Shown in pieces: positions 13,721 through 26,950 of a stretch of 64,000 bases of DNA. Numbering within the stretch: position 1 is the stretch's first letter; each line of letters begins with the position of its first letter. The notes under the pieces are model-generated. The model was not told the DNA's origin and made no database searches. It worked only from the letters and a program-made list of their open reading frames with translations. The stretch lies in the NCBI RefSeq assembly GCF_048771995.1, contig NC_133036.1:18387001-18451000 (forward strand), given 5' to 3'. The translations under genes were made by a program, and so were the position numbers. This DNA comes from Taeniopygia guttata. Taxonomy: Eukaryota; Chordata; Aves; Passeriformes; Estrildidae.

Positions 13721-16700
13721 TAACAGTGAAGAAGAACATGAGCAACATACATTGCAGTCAATGCACTGTTCCTCATCACAGAATTAAGTGGCACTGAAGC
13801 CCTGTAGTATGGAATGACAGAGAGGAGAGGAAAAAACCTGTAGCTCTGTTTGGCACATCAGAGTTTGCCAGCAAAACAGAGAACAGCCAAAACAGCAATT
13901 TGGTAAGAAACACAGCAGGTGATTCATCAATATGCAGGGGTGAGGAATCAGTGCTGAGGTAAATTTTGGGGTTTTGAAGCACCTCCTGCTGCTCCTGCAG
14001 GGAGCTGAGCCCTCGGGTCCATTCTCCTGGGCCGCAGGGATCCCGCTCTGCCTGTGGATGTTGATACCAGTTTTTCACTCACAGAGCCACCTTTCAAATT
14101 TCTGAAGTCTTGCTTTCTCCAACTATAGTTTTATTAAATATTTACCTGCACTTCAGCAGAATTCTGCGTGTGCAAGGATTTGTGTGAACAGAAGTGTCAC
14201 CGTGCCACTTTGCATTACTGCCAAATGATCTGGCTCCTCTGCTGCATGGAGCTCATACCTCAAAAATCAAAACCCTAAAGGGAACATGTGTATGCCAGAT
14301 ATTCTCTTTTAAGGCTAGCAGGGTATTAACAAACCTTATATTTCAAATCCGTGTTGTAGTCCGTCTCATCTAAACAGGGAAAAAAAAAAAAAGGCAAACA
14401 CTCAAATCCTCAAAGATCTACTGAACCCCCCCCCTTCAAAAAGATGATAAAAATTGCCACCCATAATAAAGCACAAGCCTAAAAGTATGATTTAAAAAAA
14501 AAATTTCCTCCTTCCCTGGAGCAGTCACAGCCCTTGAGGAACAGCAGAGAACTCCCAAAGGCAGAGCATATCCACAGAGAAGGTGGTTGGTCCCCCTAAA
14601 ATCCAGAAGTTTTGGGGGTGCAGTCTGCTGGTGCACCTCTCTCCCTGAGTGTGGGTTTGCACATTGTGAGGGAGGGTGGCTCCTTGTGTTTGCTGTGGTT
14701 TGATGTCAACAATAGGCATTTCCTAGGTGTGAATAAAGGGATGATTTGGGGAACACCCTGGTCCCCCTGCCCTCCCACCTGAGAAGATAGTGTTGGATAT
14801 CCCCACTGGCCTGGCAAAATTCATGGAAACCTCTGGTTTACTATGTGGTTAGTAGCTGTTTGTCATGGTTATTAAACTGAACCTTATTCCCCTAATTTTT
14901 TTCCTGGTTTTACTTCTTTAGTGAAACACCCTGGCTTCAAATGGAGCTGTGTTCTGATGTTGTTCTGGGTACCACGTGCTGTTCCAGCTCACACACAAGG
15001 CCTTGCCAGATGACTGGAACAGTCATTGGCTTTTTTTCCCCCTTGTGCTTTACAGATTTTTGTACAAAATAGGAGGTGACACAGGTGATGGGAGAATAGA
15101 AAGCTGCTGGTCTGCAAGGAGTAATGTTTAGAGGATGTGTTCTGGGCCAGGACCCAAGTGCATGGCAAGAGTTCCCATGGCATTGCTAGCAAGTCTGGGA
15201 ATGGCTGGAGTGCCCTTTGTGCCCTTTTGAATGACAGAGGATTTATGCCTGGGCCACCTGCAGACAGCTGCCTGAAGCAGTGCAGGTCCAGGCAGAAGGT
15301 TACACCTTCAAGGTCTGTATTTCCTATTTTCCCAGAAAAAAAATGAAGCAGTAATGAGTACTGGCAAAGTTGAGAGAACAAGAGATATGGTCAAATTTCA
15401 AATTCAATCACGGTTCCATTTTGTATTTTAGCATTATTAAATCAGCAGCACTGCCCAAAGCCTTCAGTTTTATGGCGTATGATGCTCTTCAAACATATAT
15501 TGGGATATCGTGCCAAGACATCTCCTCTTTGTTAGGATTTTGAAGCCATGTCTTAACTAGCAGTTATCTCAAAACACATATTGGGACCTCTCCCAGGCAA
15601 CTTTAATCTGAATTCTTTCCTCATGTTGCATGGGGTCTTCTATCCTCAGTGTCTGGGTTCTGGGTGATGAGGTGGCAGACTGAGGTCAGCACCAAACCCT
15701 GATAACAGCAAGTCCCATCCACGCCCCAGGGAAATCAGTGGGAAGGCCTGGGTGGGCAACAGTCATATTGACTCAGCTCCAGAGAGGGGCACAGAAAGAA
15801 ACAGCTTGGTCAGCTTTGGGGGGTTATTCCTCCTGTCTTTTAGAAGGAATAAGTATATGGCATTTGTTACAAGTTTATCTGAGGAGTTTGTGTTCCCAGT
15901 CAGCTGTGTCACAGCAATGTGCCTGTGTGATGAAGGCAGAGTTTACAAGTCTGAACTTTCTTTTTCAGTCTAGATCATTACAGGGAACTGTGAGTGACCA
16001 ATCTGCTCTGCAATGAGCTCCTCTGCCTGGCATGAAAGCATTCAGACCCTGAGCATGAGCAAGAGGGTCACACCAACAAAGAATGACAGCACTGCTGAAG
16101 TTGGTTATTTCTTCATTTAAAGGTACGCGGATGTGAAGCAGCTTCCACATCTCTGATTAGTTTGTAACTTTTATTCTGTTCTGTCTTTTCTTTAATTTGG
16201 CACAAAAGGATGCAGACACCACCTCACTGACAATTTCTTTGCAAACACGGCCCTCTGTGGTGCCTAGTGAAGAAGAAAACAGGCAAGAGAGCTTTTGATG
16301 ATTTCTGCATGGGTGAGCTGCGCCCCCAGGGTCTCAGCACTCACCTTGCCTGTAGAAATGCACATGAAAAATGCTGTTCCAGAAGAAATGAACCTATGTG
16401 GGCCTAGTCCACAGGCAGAACTTACAATTCATTTTAGATTTTAACCTTTTGGGAAGTTCAGCTCTCTAAACAAGGCCATTATGTTTTGGCTCCTTGTCCA
16501 GCTATTGCTGCTCCCATGTGATTGCAAACAGAGAGAAGAATGGTGCAAACTCAGCATTGTAACATTTCTTGAAATGGCTTAGAAGAGGACCTTAGAACTC
16601 AAAAAAGGTATCATGGCTCCTCAGTGGTCCTGTTTCCTTCTGCCACTCCACAGATGCAAACAATGCAAATTCTGTCTTCCGATTTCACCTGTTCTTGTTT

Positions 16701-18700
16701 GTACAACAATTGGCATTTTCCAGACATCTTTTCTGTTATTTTTCAAGGATCTTTTCTTATATTTTAGTTTATTTTGAAAGCAAAAAGATAAATAAATCTG
16801 CAAACCAGACACGGTCAAGTGTTAATCAAAGTTGTCTGACAGGTGGGAAGTTGGCATCCAGTTAACAAAGCAAGAGACTTGTCTCTTTTCTTAGCCAGTT
16901 CAAGATCAGATTTTGGGGATCCTGAAAAATAAAACTGCTGTATGGAAGAGAATATGCCTCCCCTGTATCTCAGCTATGCTGAGGGGCAAGAATGGTTAGC
17001 AGTAAGGATTTTCTACTCCATAGATAATGTTTGTTTAAAAATATTTAAAGATTTTCACCTCAAAATTATGCATGGATCACATCCACAAATACATTACATT
17101 AAGACAAGTCGTATAACTGTGGATGTATTTAGACAGGGAGCAATGCAAAATGATTTAATTGGATTTTGTACAGTTCTGCGTAGTGTTAAACCTCATTAAA
17201 ATGAAAATTTGCATTTTAATTCTACATTTCATTAAATCACCAGCAAGGCACACTCTGCCAGCACCTGAGGAGCTGAGAACTACCCCAGACAGAAAGTGGA
17301 GGCTGCAGAGGAAGTGCTGGTAAGTCAGAGGGCTCTGAGGCTGCAAAGTGTGTCTGCATGGCCATGGCCCCACACCAGAGCTTTACCCAGATGTATGGGA
17401 ACCCCATCCTTCCCTACAGGGCAGGAGTGTCACCATTCCTGCCTGACAGCCAGGAGGGGCAGGGATGGGTCAACATTCAGGTTTTGTAGTGGCACCATCC
17501 CCTTGTCACCTGCCCTTGGCTCCTTTCTTTTCTTTCAGCCAGATATCTGCTTGGACATTGGGATCAAAGTGCCCCAGACTGACTGCAGGTGAAAGGAAAA
17601 TGCACATGAGAATCTCACTGAGAATAGGCAGGCTGATGATTATGTTGTCTGTTATGTTTATATATTTCACTTTTCCTGGTATTCCTTCCAATTGCTGGGC
17701 TCTGGCAGGATTGTGTTCTTAAATTTCTAAATAGAAATATGCTGAAAAAATGACTATTTCACCTACTGCTGTGCAGTCTATCCTTTCTTATGCAGATATC
17801 TGTGAAATTACTTAAGTACATTTTAACATAGTACCTTTAGACTAAACATATATGAACGTTTATTTTCCCACTCCACAGAAGCTGCTGTTTCTCTGCACCA
17901 TCAGGGATTTGCTCCCTCTCTGATACAGCTCACCTGCCCAGCTTCAAGTCATGATAAAAAATTCACTGCAGAGTATCTGATGAAAAGCTTAGTACCAAAA
18001 GGTACTAAGTGGAAAAGGTACTCAGCTACTTGGTAGCTGTACAAGAGATGTGGTGTCAGAGATCTGTAAGAGCAGCCACAGATAATAAACTGCATAATAA
18101 ACTGGGTTATAAACTACAGCAATGGCCTGGATAGTTGATACAGTTGATACTGCTGAAAACCCTGGGACCTCCAGCCTTTGGACAGTATTAGATGGTTCAT
18201 CATGCAATGCCACAAGTATCAGTGCATTTAAAGAGAACATACTGAGTACTTAGTGTACTCAGCTGTATTATTCACAGAATATTTTCTATAAAATCAGTAG
18301 TTTATTCTAGGAAAAAAGATCTCAGTGTTCTTGTCAGATACCTCCAAGTCATTCTTGCTCACTGACAAAGTAAACTGATTTTTTCCCTATCACCAATGCT
18401 TTAAATTAAATTTGTGATGTGAAGAAAACAGGCAGTATATGCTCTTTCATTTTCATCAGTGTGCTAGTAAAGATTCTGCAATGGGATCTTATCTGAAAAG
18501 ATGATTAATTGTATTGCTGCATGAGTGTAAATAGAATTCAGGTCCATCTTCCATGCCTGTGGCTCTCCATGTAGTGAAGGTTTTTTGAGTTTTTTGTAAA
18601 AAGTGTGCATCCTGAAACTGGATCTGTTGATCAGCTTCCATTTTCTACCACTTCTACAACCTTAACTACATTTTTTTAAGAAAACTGAGATCAGCCTCAT

Positions 18701-18834
18701 TGATGATATGATATGATATGATATGATATGATATGATATGATATGATATATGATATGATGATATGATATGATTGATATGATATGATATGATATGATATGA
18801 TATGATATGATATGATGATATGAGATGAGATGAG
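18701..18834 (+). repeat. (ATATG)n pentanucleotide microsatellite
   Basis: About 26 units of GATAT/ATATG with a few short-unit interruptions (GATG, TGATTG) and a degenerate GAGAT end. Highly AT-rich and easily melted. Confidence 0.95.
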
Positions 18835-19843
18835 TCAGAGACATGTCAGAGACTAGAAGGGTGATAACTGTTCTCCTGCAACCACAGGCACCCAGCTAGG
18901 ATTATTTATGTGCCATCATTAATGGAACATGCTCAGACTTGAAGGACTGGTGCTGACCTTCCCTTGCTAGCTAATCATTTATACACTCCTTGTTTTGAGT
19001 GCTCCACCTTAAAGTTTCTCGTGACTCATTTTCTCTCTGCAGCAAGCAAATAAATGCTGAAGGACACTGTAAGTGTGCAACCTGTCCCTTCACACTCTCA
19101 GCAGCAGAAGCTCTCCAGGCAGCAGTGCTGTTTGGTGTGGTGTGACCTCAGAGAAACAGGACTTAGAGGATGGGGGTTCTGGTTGTTTCAGGCTTCTCTT
19201 GGTGAATGCCAACCCAGTGCTCTCACAGGTGATGTGAGGAAGGGGTAAAGTTCCTCTGCCTTTTGGAGACAGGGAACTTGCACATTTATAGTTCACCCTT
19301 CAAAGGGGGAATCCCAAATATTCAGATAGGTTACCTTGACCACAGCCCAAGGCTTATTGAAACAAAATGAAACTTGATTAAATCTCATAGGGATGTGTAT
19401 ATATAACATAAACCATATATGACATATATAATATCTACAACATAATATACAATTTGTTATGGTATATTTGCAGTTCTACCTTAGCTCTGCATTAGACATT
19501 CGGTGGGTATATATGCAGGTGTACCCATCTATCCATATATGAGTGTGAGTGTTTGTAAACACACCTCTTTTAAACCATTTTTGTTCATTGTATGTGGCGG
19601 AGAGCTCTGAAGGTGACTCACTGAGCAGGCACTGGCAGACTGTTCTGTGTCTGAAGGGAGCTGTGAATTGAGGAGAATTATTTCGGGGTTCTTCAGACCA
19701 AAAGACACTGTGCTGCCAAGGATGCTGCTGGGAACTCTTATCCTCTCTGCAGTGGGGATTCTCATGCTGACATCCCCACTTCCCTCTCACTGCTTTTAGG
19801 ACAAATAGACAGCAAGTACTTGCAAATGCTTTGAACACAAAGA

Positions 19844-20003
19844 AATAATTCTGCAAAATCCTATGTTGGCTTCACTGGTATAACTCAAGATGTCCAGCAA
19901 CAACTGTATGCTTTATTCTTATTTCTGCTACTGAATCTGTGCTTTTTTGTTACTTACAATAATTAAAAACTCTGTAAACATGGAACAGTTTGTAAACTGG
20001 GAA
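19844..20003 (+). repeat. 160-bp direct duplication, copy 1
   Basis: Starts AATAATTCTGCAAAATCCTA and ends TTTGTAAACTGGGAA. It matches 21700-21859 over the same length with about six substitutions and no gaps. Sequences outside both ends differ. It does not look like a retroviral terminal repeat: I see no primer-binding site or polypurine tract next to the copies. Confidence 0.9.
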
Positions 20004-21699
20004 CATAAAGGGAGTGTACAAGGGTGAATATTAATAACATGTTATGGAATATAGTAATAATGGAAGAGAATCAATATTGCCATTAATAAGACATACAGAA
20101 GTCCACAAACAAGACAATGAGCTTGAGAAACCTAGTGGAAGCAGATATGAAAGGACATAGGTACAATGTGTGCAAGGAAATTCCATCTTGCCTTTGTCCT
20201 TCCCCAGGAAGCATTGCAGGGAAGCAGCGGGTGGGAAGGCTCCTCCAAAGAGAGCTTATCTGCCTGCAGCAGGGTTGGTTTGGTCAGAAGCAGAGGGAAG
20301 GCAGGAACATCTCCTGGTTTATGTTCAGCAGAGGTTGTGGGGTTGGAGTTTAATTCTAAGGGCTTGTGATGGGCCTGACTGGGTGGGGAACACATCAAAA
20401 TGTCCTTGCAAAGCAGGAGGGAGGTGTGATCAGTGCTAAGAGCACTGCTGCCCTCATGGCCCTGGGTGAGACACATCCAGGGGGATGGAGCTGCTCCACG
20501 GAGTCCCAGGGGAGCAGGGGGAGAAGCAGGGGCTGGTCCAGTGTCACAGCTTAAACTGCAGGGCTGTGATGCAGACAAGGATGTGGTTCTTTTAATTCCT
20601 TCCCCGTGTCCCATTGTTTCCTTTCCACACAAAATCTTCCTCTGCCGCTCCCAGCTCAGCTTTTCTCCTCTCTTTGGCTTTTTGTCCTTTCTCTGTTGTA
20701 GAGCCAAGCTCACCAGCACCCACACCCAGTGCAGTGGGGACTTGCCCATATTGAGTTAAATTTGTCCTTTTTTTGCTGTTTCTCCCTATCTGGGACCCAT
20801 ATGTTGAGCAAAACAATTGTCAATGGGATTAGTTCATAACTCTGGCATGGGGCAGCAGGAGGCAGGCCCAGCAGTGGGTTCCTCAGGAAAGGTTGTATTT
20901 CAGAGCTGTGCCCATCACTGGTGCTGGGTGCACTCATTGTGGTGCAGTGCAGGGTGTGATCACAGCAAGGAGCTGCACACCAGAGCCCAGGGCAGGATTC
21001 TCCCCCCTGGCAGGCAGGAAGGTGCTGGGAGGCCTGGGAGTCACGGGCACAGTCAGGTCCTGCCTGCCTGGGATGTAAAGGACATGACCTGTCCTGCCAT
21101 CAGCTTTTAGAGCCAAACTCTCCCTGGCTTCAGAGGATGCTTTACGTGTGTGTAAGGAACCGTGGCAAGGTCAGGGCTAGATTGCTTCACATCACCAAAA
21201 TGGGAATTCATAGGTTCAACCTAGAGCAAGGGTTGTGCAACACAACTAAATGGAATAATATAAAAGCTGTGAACTGGAATGGACTGCAATATTACTGGAG
21301 GAAGTACACCAAGAGCCTCACAGGAAAATGACACACAGATTAATGCCAAATTAACCAGAGATTTTTTTTTTTTTAATCACAGACGTGGCCTTAGAGATTT
21401 CCTTTGCGTGCTAAAGATACCACCTTTGACACTGTGAGGTGCATTGCAGAACTACATCTTTTAATGGAAGTTCCCAGGCAACCTGCCAGTGCTCTGCAAA
21501 CAGATAAATTTATGGTCTTTCAGGTACAAACAGGAATGATTTGTGGTCTGGAGGAGGATGTGGTTCTTTCCATTCGTTCTCCCTGTCCCCTTCTAAGCTT
21601 TCCAAAGCACAAATGAGCATGGCTCAGCAATGTAATTGTCCCAGGTCTGGTAACTTATGTTAGTAAAAATAAATAAAATTTCCATAGGCACAATCTATT

Positions 21700-21859
21700 A
21701 ATAATTCTACAAAATCCTATGTTGGCTTCACTGGTATAACTCAAGATGTCCAGCAACAACTGTGTGCTTTATTCTTACTTCTGCTACTGAATCTGTGCTC
21801 TTTTGTTACTTACAATAATTCAAAACTCTGTAAACATAGAACAGTTTGTAAACTGGGAA
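21700..21859 (+). repeat. 160-bp direct duplication, copy 2
   Basis: Partner of 19844-20003, 1856 bp away in the same orientation and about 96% identical. A second, weaker resemblance exists between 20578-20630 and 21550-21605 (both begin GGATGTGGTTCTTT), inside the interval between the copies. Confidence 0.9.
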
Positions 21860-23363
21860 AATTCCTTTCTCAAAATTGGAAATGTATTTTCCCATACTGA
21901 TCTTGCACCAAAATAAACAGTGTTCACCCTGGAACTGGACCTGATTGTAAGTTCTCGTGTTATGCTGAATAAATCCGTGTCTCCAGATGGGTGCAGACAG
22001 CCCAGAACTTGCTCTGCTGGCACTGGGGGATGTTTGGATGTGCTCCCCAGCCGTGATCGCAGCACCCGCCCTGTGCACGGAGCAGCAGCAGCTGCAGAAC
22101 ACCTCCAGCAGAAACCTCCTGGGTCTGTCAGTGATGAGCAGAGCTGCCCTCTGCTCTGGGCCACGTGTGACAATATTTGCTGAGGTGGGCAAAGTCAGCT
22201 GCATCCATGTTGTGATATTATAAAAAATAAAAATGAAATCCACATCAAGCCCGAGGTGTGCTGGAATGGGTGTGACAAAGTGACAAATGCAGGGATTTAT
22301 AATGAAGCAGTGATTTATAGCCCTGCTCTTTCAACTGTTTGCTGTCAGCTCACAAAGAATAATTTGTGGTAGAATAATAAAGAATAATCCATATTGAGCC
22401 CCCAGTTCATGGCATTATGGCTCAGGGACTGTAAACAGGGTATGTGTGGCTACTTTCTAGACTTTCTATCTGTAGTAATAATATAAACCCTCTGTGTACC
22501 AGGGAGGGAGAGAGGAAGATGTGGAAACTTCTTGCATGCACAATAATATTTATGAAATCTTGTGCTTAGTTATTTCACTACCTGTTTGGTAATATGGCTT
22601 TGTTTGCTTCCTCCATTCGAGGGTCTTAAAATGCCTCACAGTAATTCATTGAAGAGCAGTAATATTTTCATTAGTTCAGCTGATAGACAAATAAACTGAT
22701 AGCTAAATAAACAAAGATATATGGTCCCACAAAGATCTGTCTCCATTTTAAAATAAACTGCAACAGAAGCAACAATTTTCAATGTTAAATATGGGATAAG
22801 TGCTACTGTGAGTTCAGGTGAGGTGAGGTATGAGGTCCTTTGCTTCTCCAAGGGTGCCAGGGAGGCAAAGAGTGCCCCACTGCTGTCCAGGAGTGCAGGC
22901 TGAAGCACTGAGAGATGGCTTGGCTCTCTGAAGGTTAGCTGCCAGTTTTGAGAAGCTGAGGAAGCTTTGGTCCAAGGCTCCCAGTTCTTACTAAGGCCAT
23001 AAAATCACATCTTCCTTCTTGTGGACCGTATGGTCTCAGAAATAGTTTTTATTGCTCTCTCTACAGCCTTTTCCTGCCTTTGGGATGCTAATGTTGGCAT
23101 ATAGGTGTTTTCAACCTTCTCCAGAAAATTAAAGTTGCTCTGAAAAGGGAATTAAGTAGGGAAGATTTTCTACAATTTTAAAAATCCAGCACTTCAATAC
23201 CCATCCTCTAAGAAATGCTTTGTGATCCAAAGTATTGTTGTTTGTCAATGCATTGGCAAGTCTTCCTTTGTCAAAGCCTTTCCACTTTTCTCCCTAGGAT
23301 ATTAGCACATACATAATCATCTGTTAAAGCATCCAGTGAGACAAAACTTGCTTCTAAAACTGG

Positions 23364-23400
23364 GTTGGCTGGAAGGGACATCAAGTTATTTATCTTGCAT
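23364..23400 (-). mobile_element. Possible CR1 3'-end fragment, reverse orientation
   Basis: GGGTTGGCTGGAAGGGACAT resembles the reverse complement of the CR1 3' end (GGGTTGGAAGGGACCT). It is too short to be sure. Confidence 0.25.
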
Positions 23401-26400
23401 TTTTAGTGGTATTTTTTAAAGCATTAATAATTATTCAGACTATTGGTTTTGCCACCCTTCCAATAATAAGGGCAAAATTTGGAACTGTTTCACAGTGGTC
23501 TTGGAAGAGCAAGAAAGGGATGTCTTGTTCCCTGTGTAGGATTTGTTCTAAATTCATTGTTATTTCCAGACAACATCTTCATCTGTCTGTTTGCCCTCTG
23601 TCTCCCTGGGTGTATGTTGTTACCTAAAGATGATTTGAGACGATTACAAAGTGGCTCAAACTTTATCCTCCTCAAGGTGAGTTAATAGAAGTAGAAATGA
23701 CACTTTTTCCAGCTCTTTTGATAGAAGTGCTGCATGCCATTAGCACAGCTGATTGTGTCCTTAAACCAAAGCATTTCCAGCAGAAATGCTCCAAGGTGTC
23801 CAGAGCCCCAGCTGTGAGGGCCGAGGCTGTTGCTTGTTGGTACCAAGTTGATGAAAAACTACCCATCATTATTCCTCTGTACAGATTCACCACAAGTCAG
23901 GTGTGTTTCCATGGGCCCAACAAAAACCAAGAGTTTTGTGCAGATGTGTGGCTTGGCAACAGCCACACATCAGAGGTGTGGGGCCTCTTTCTAGCATGAT
24001 ATGGAGTGCCCTCTAAATTCATGGCACACTTGAACTCACGGCCAAGATGAGGCTTTTGAGTGGGTAGATGCATTTTAGAAATATGGGTTTCAAATTGTTC
24101 GTTTTGCCAAACTTATTCCCTGTCATGGACAAGTCCTAAAGGACAGGTAGGATCCTTCGCTGTCACAGCCCTCTCTGAGCACACAGAACATTAACGTGGC
24201 AGGATAAAGCCTCAGTCACACACGACACTGCCACTGTCAGTGTGTCCAAAGCTCTCCCAAGTGGTGGAGCAGGGCTCCCTTGTCCAACCTTGCACTGTGG
24301 AGCAGGGAGAACCCAAGTGTCATTTCAAAGGATGTTTTTATTTTTAAGAAATCTTCTGTGGCAATGGCTGTTACTTGCAAAACAAGCTTTTTCTGCTATG
24401 GATTTTTTCCTTGGCAGGTAAGTTAAAGTAATGTGGGTGTAGGTACGGGTGACTTCTGCATAAGGAAAGAGCACAAGGGATCTGCTGCAAGCAGGAGGCT
24501 GCTCTGTCAGTGCTGCTGCTCTGTCAGTGCTGCTGCCCCGTGGTGCCAGGCTGGATCCCTTGCAGACTGGCACACCTCCCCTCAGCCCCACAGCGGTAGA
24601 GCTGTCTGGGTGCTCTGTGCCAACCCCAGCTCCCTTCAGCCACTGCCAAATCCCTTGCAGAGCCAGTGTTTTCCTGGTAGCACGTCAAGAACCCCTGGGG
24701 AGGTGGTCTTGCAGTTCCCAGCAAGCATCTCTGCCAAGCCAGCATCACCTGGCCACTGGCCTTGGCTGCTGGGCCATTCCTGCAGAGGTGACTCAGAGAG
24801 GAGCCCTGCAAGGGCCCTGGCACAATCCTGCCCTGAACCATTCCTACAGACTCTGCCCAGCTCACCCTTCCTGCCGCCTTCCCCCCAGGGTCCTAACTCC
24901 CAACTTTGTTGCTCTATAAACATAATAACAATAATTATTCTCTCATTGGACACATAGCCATCTTCTTTGTTTGCAGGCTTAGATAAATATCATTCAAATC
25001 ATGGAGTCTGATTCGTGAGTCAGGATGGTGGCAGCCCTCCAAAACCTCCTGCCCATGGAGTGTGTTTGTGTGAGAGGGAGAGAGAGTTTCACTGTATGAA
25101 GAGTAAGGAACTGGAAGCCAAGTGAATTAAATACAAAGCAGGTAATTATGTGTAATTCATTTACTGACTAATGATTGCACCTTGGTATGGAGGTTCATGA
25201 ATTCATTTGACTCTGCAAGGTTCTCAAAAACAATCTCCCTGCTACAAGATAAGAGCTGGCTGACTTGTTAACAGACCAGTGTTTACATTAGTGTTATTGT
25301 AAGATTCTGCCTTTTTGGCTCATTTTGTGTTTTATCTCATGGCCATTCACTTTTCCTGGGTTCATCTGGGGTTTCTTTAACAGTTTCAATTGCTCAGTGC
25401 TGGTCAAGGCTGGGTGTCACTGCAGACTGAAGACTTCATCTGCTCCTGAAAGCACTTAGATATGGTTCTTCTCTCCCATCTGCTGCAGCCAAACCTTGCC
25501 ATGGAGACTGTGACTGTGGCAGGGAAGAGCAGGTCACAGCCCCCTTTTCCCCTCTGCTGGGTCCCCAGCAAACTGGCACTTTTCATGGTGTCACCCAGTT
25601 GCCACCGTAGCCTGATGCCATCAGCACCCTCCAGCTGAACACCAGCGGCAGTACCAACCTCCACCTATGAACACTGGGTGGATTTTGGGCTGAAGACACA
25701 AAGACAAAGCCTTTGATGGAGTGAAAAAGCTTGTGCTAACCCAGTGAAACCAGCAGCAGTGTCTCAGTGTTGATGTCATTCTCAAGACCGCAGCCTGTGT
25801 GACGCCACTCGTGCCTGGCACTCCCAGACCCCAGTGCCCTGGGCAAGCAGGGCCTGGGCACTGCATCCATCTGCAGTTCCAGGGTGGAGGTGTGAACCAT
25901 GCCAGGCAGAGCCCCACGCCTGAGGGCTCACTCAGTGCTGCCAAGCAGCAGAGGTGCTACCCAAGGTGACATTTGTACCAAGTGGCAGAAACAGAACAGC
26001 TTCAGCAGCTGTGCTCCCCATGCAATCACTACAGGTAAGTGGAGTCCCTGTCCCACCCCTCCCTTCCAAGTAAAACCATACACTCAGTTAATTGCTCAGG
26101 ACCTCTGTGATGACGGTTTGTCAATCAACAGACATTTGACTGGGCCATCATGTAACTGGGAACCATTATTTTCTCAGTCAGATTAAGCACAGGGTACGTG
26201 AGAGATAAATGCACAGATTTGTGCACAAGGCTACATCTGCAGGCACTGGAAGAATGCACTTAAAAGACTGAATTTGGGAAGGGAACAAAACCAGAATGAC
26301 ATATCCTTAAGGGAATAATAAGGGAAAGGGGAAGTTATTTGGTAGTTTGAATAGAAACTATTTAACAAATCATGACAGGATGACACGGAAGAAGGAAACC

Positions 26401-26609
26401 CAAGAAGGTGATTACAGGTGCATACACGTGCTATCATTCCTTGCCATCGTGTGTGCTGCAGTGTCGCCTTGTGAAGCTGAGCTCCTGCTGCCAGCAGAGC
26501 AGGGGCAGGGTGGGATGTCCCTGCCATGGGGCAGGAACACTCCCTGCAGGTGCCTCCTTGGAGCTGGCCCAGCCTGGGTGCAGGAGCTCGGCCACAGCGC
26601 TGTGCCTGC

Positions 26610-26950
26610 AGCTGCTGGCCCTGCCTTTGCAGCCTGCAGCTGCTGCTGGCCCTGCCTTTGCAGCCTCCTGGGGCTGCTGGCCCTGCCTTTGCAGCCCCCT
26701 GGGGCTGGGACAGACCTGCTGCTGGCCCTGCCTTTGCAGCCTGCTGGGGCTGCTGGCCCTGCCTTTGCATCTGCTGGGGCTGCTGGCCCTGCCTTTGCAG
26801 CCCCCTGGGGCTGCTGGCCCTGCCTTTGCAGCCCCTGGGGCTGCTGGCCCTGCCTTTGCAGCCCCTGGGGCTGCTGGCCCTGCCTTTGCAGCCCCTGGGG
26901 CTGCTGGCCCTGCCTTTGCAGCCCCCTGGGGCTGGGACAGACCTGCTGCT
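26610..26950 (+). repeat. 30-bp GC-rich minisatellite with higher-order structure
   Basis: About 10-11 copies of a 30/31-bp unit containing CTGCTGGCCCTGCCTTTGCA and GCCCCTGGGG. A longer segment (CCCCCTGGGGCTGGGACAGA and following CCTGCTGCT) occurs twice, at about 26694 and 26921, framing a block of units. As the unit is divisible by 3, several frames stay open (PAFAAPGAA, AAKAGPAAPG, ALPLQPLGLL), but there is no sign of a gene. Confidence 0.93.

Larger units (their letters stand above)
13721..26609. other. Intergenic DNA, no gene seen
   Basis: Holds the (ATATG)n array, the 160-bp duplication pair and a small hairpin (CTTAGTACC-AAAA-GGTACTAAG at 17988-18009). Good splice-donor-like CAG/GTAAGT strings occur at about 24416 and 26035, but I could not connect them to exons. 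Confidence 0.7.

Noticed and set aside
21205..21235. GGTTCAACCTA as a tRNA B-box
   Set aside because: No A-box at the proper distance and no cloverleaf could be folded around it.
19844..21859. Endogenous retrovirus with 160-bp LTRs
   Set aside because: No TG...CA boundaries at the shared ends, no tRNA primer site after copy 1, no polypurine tract before copy 2, and no gag/pol-like protein inside.
26030..26042. Strong splice-donor-like CAG/GTAAGTG, and similar strings at 24416 and 61311
   Set aside because: Single donor-like strings are common by chance; no matching exon with coding or conserved content could be built.
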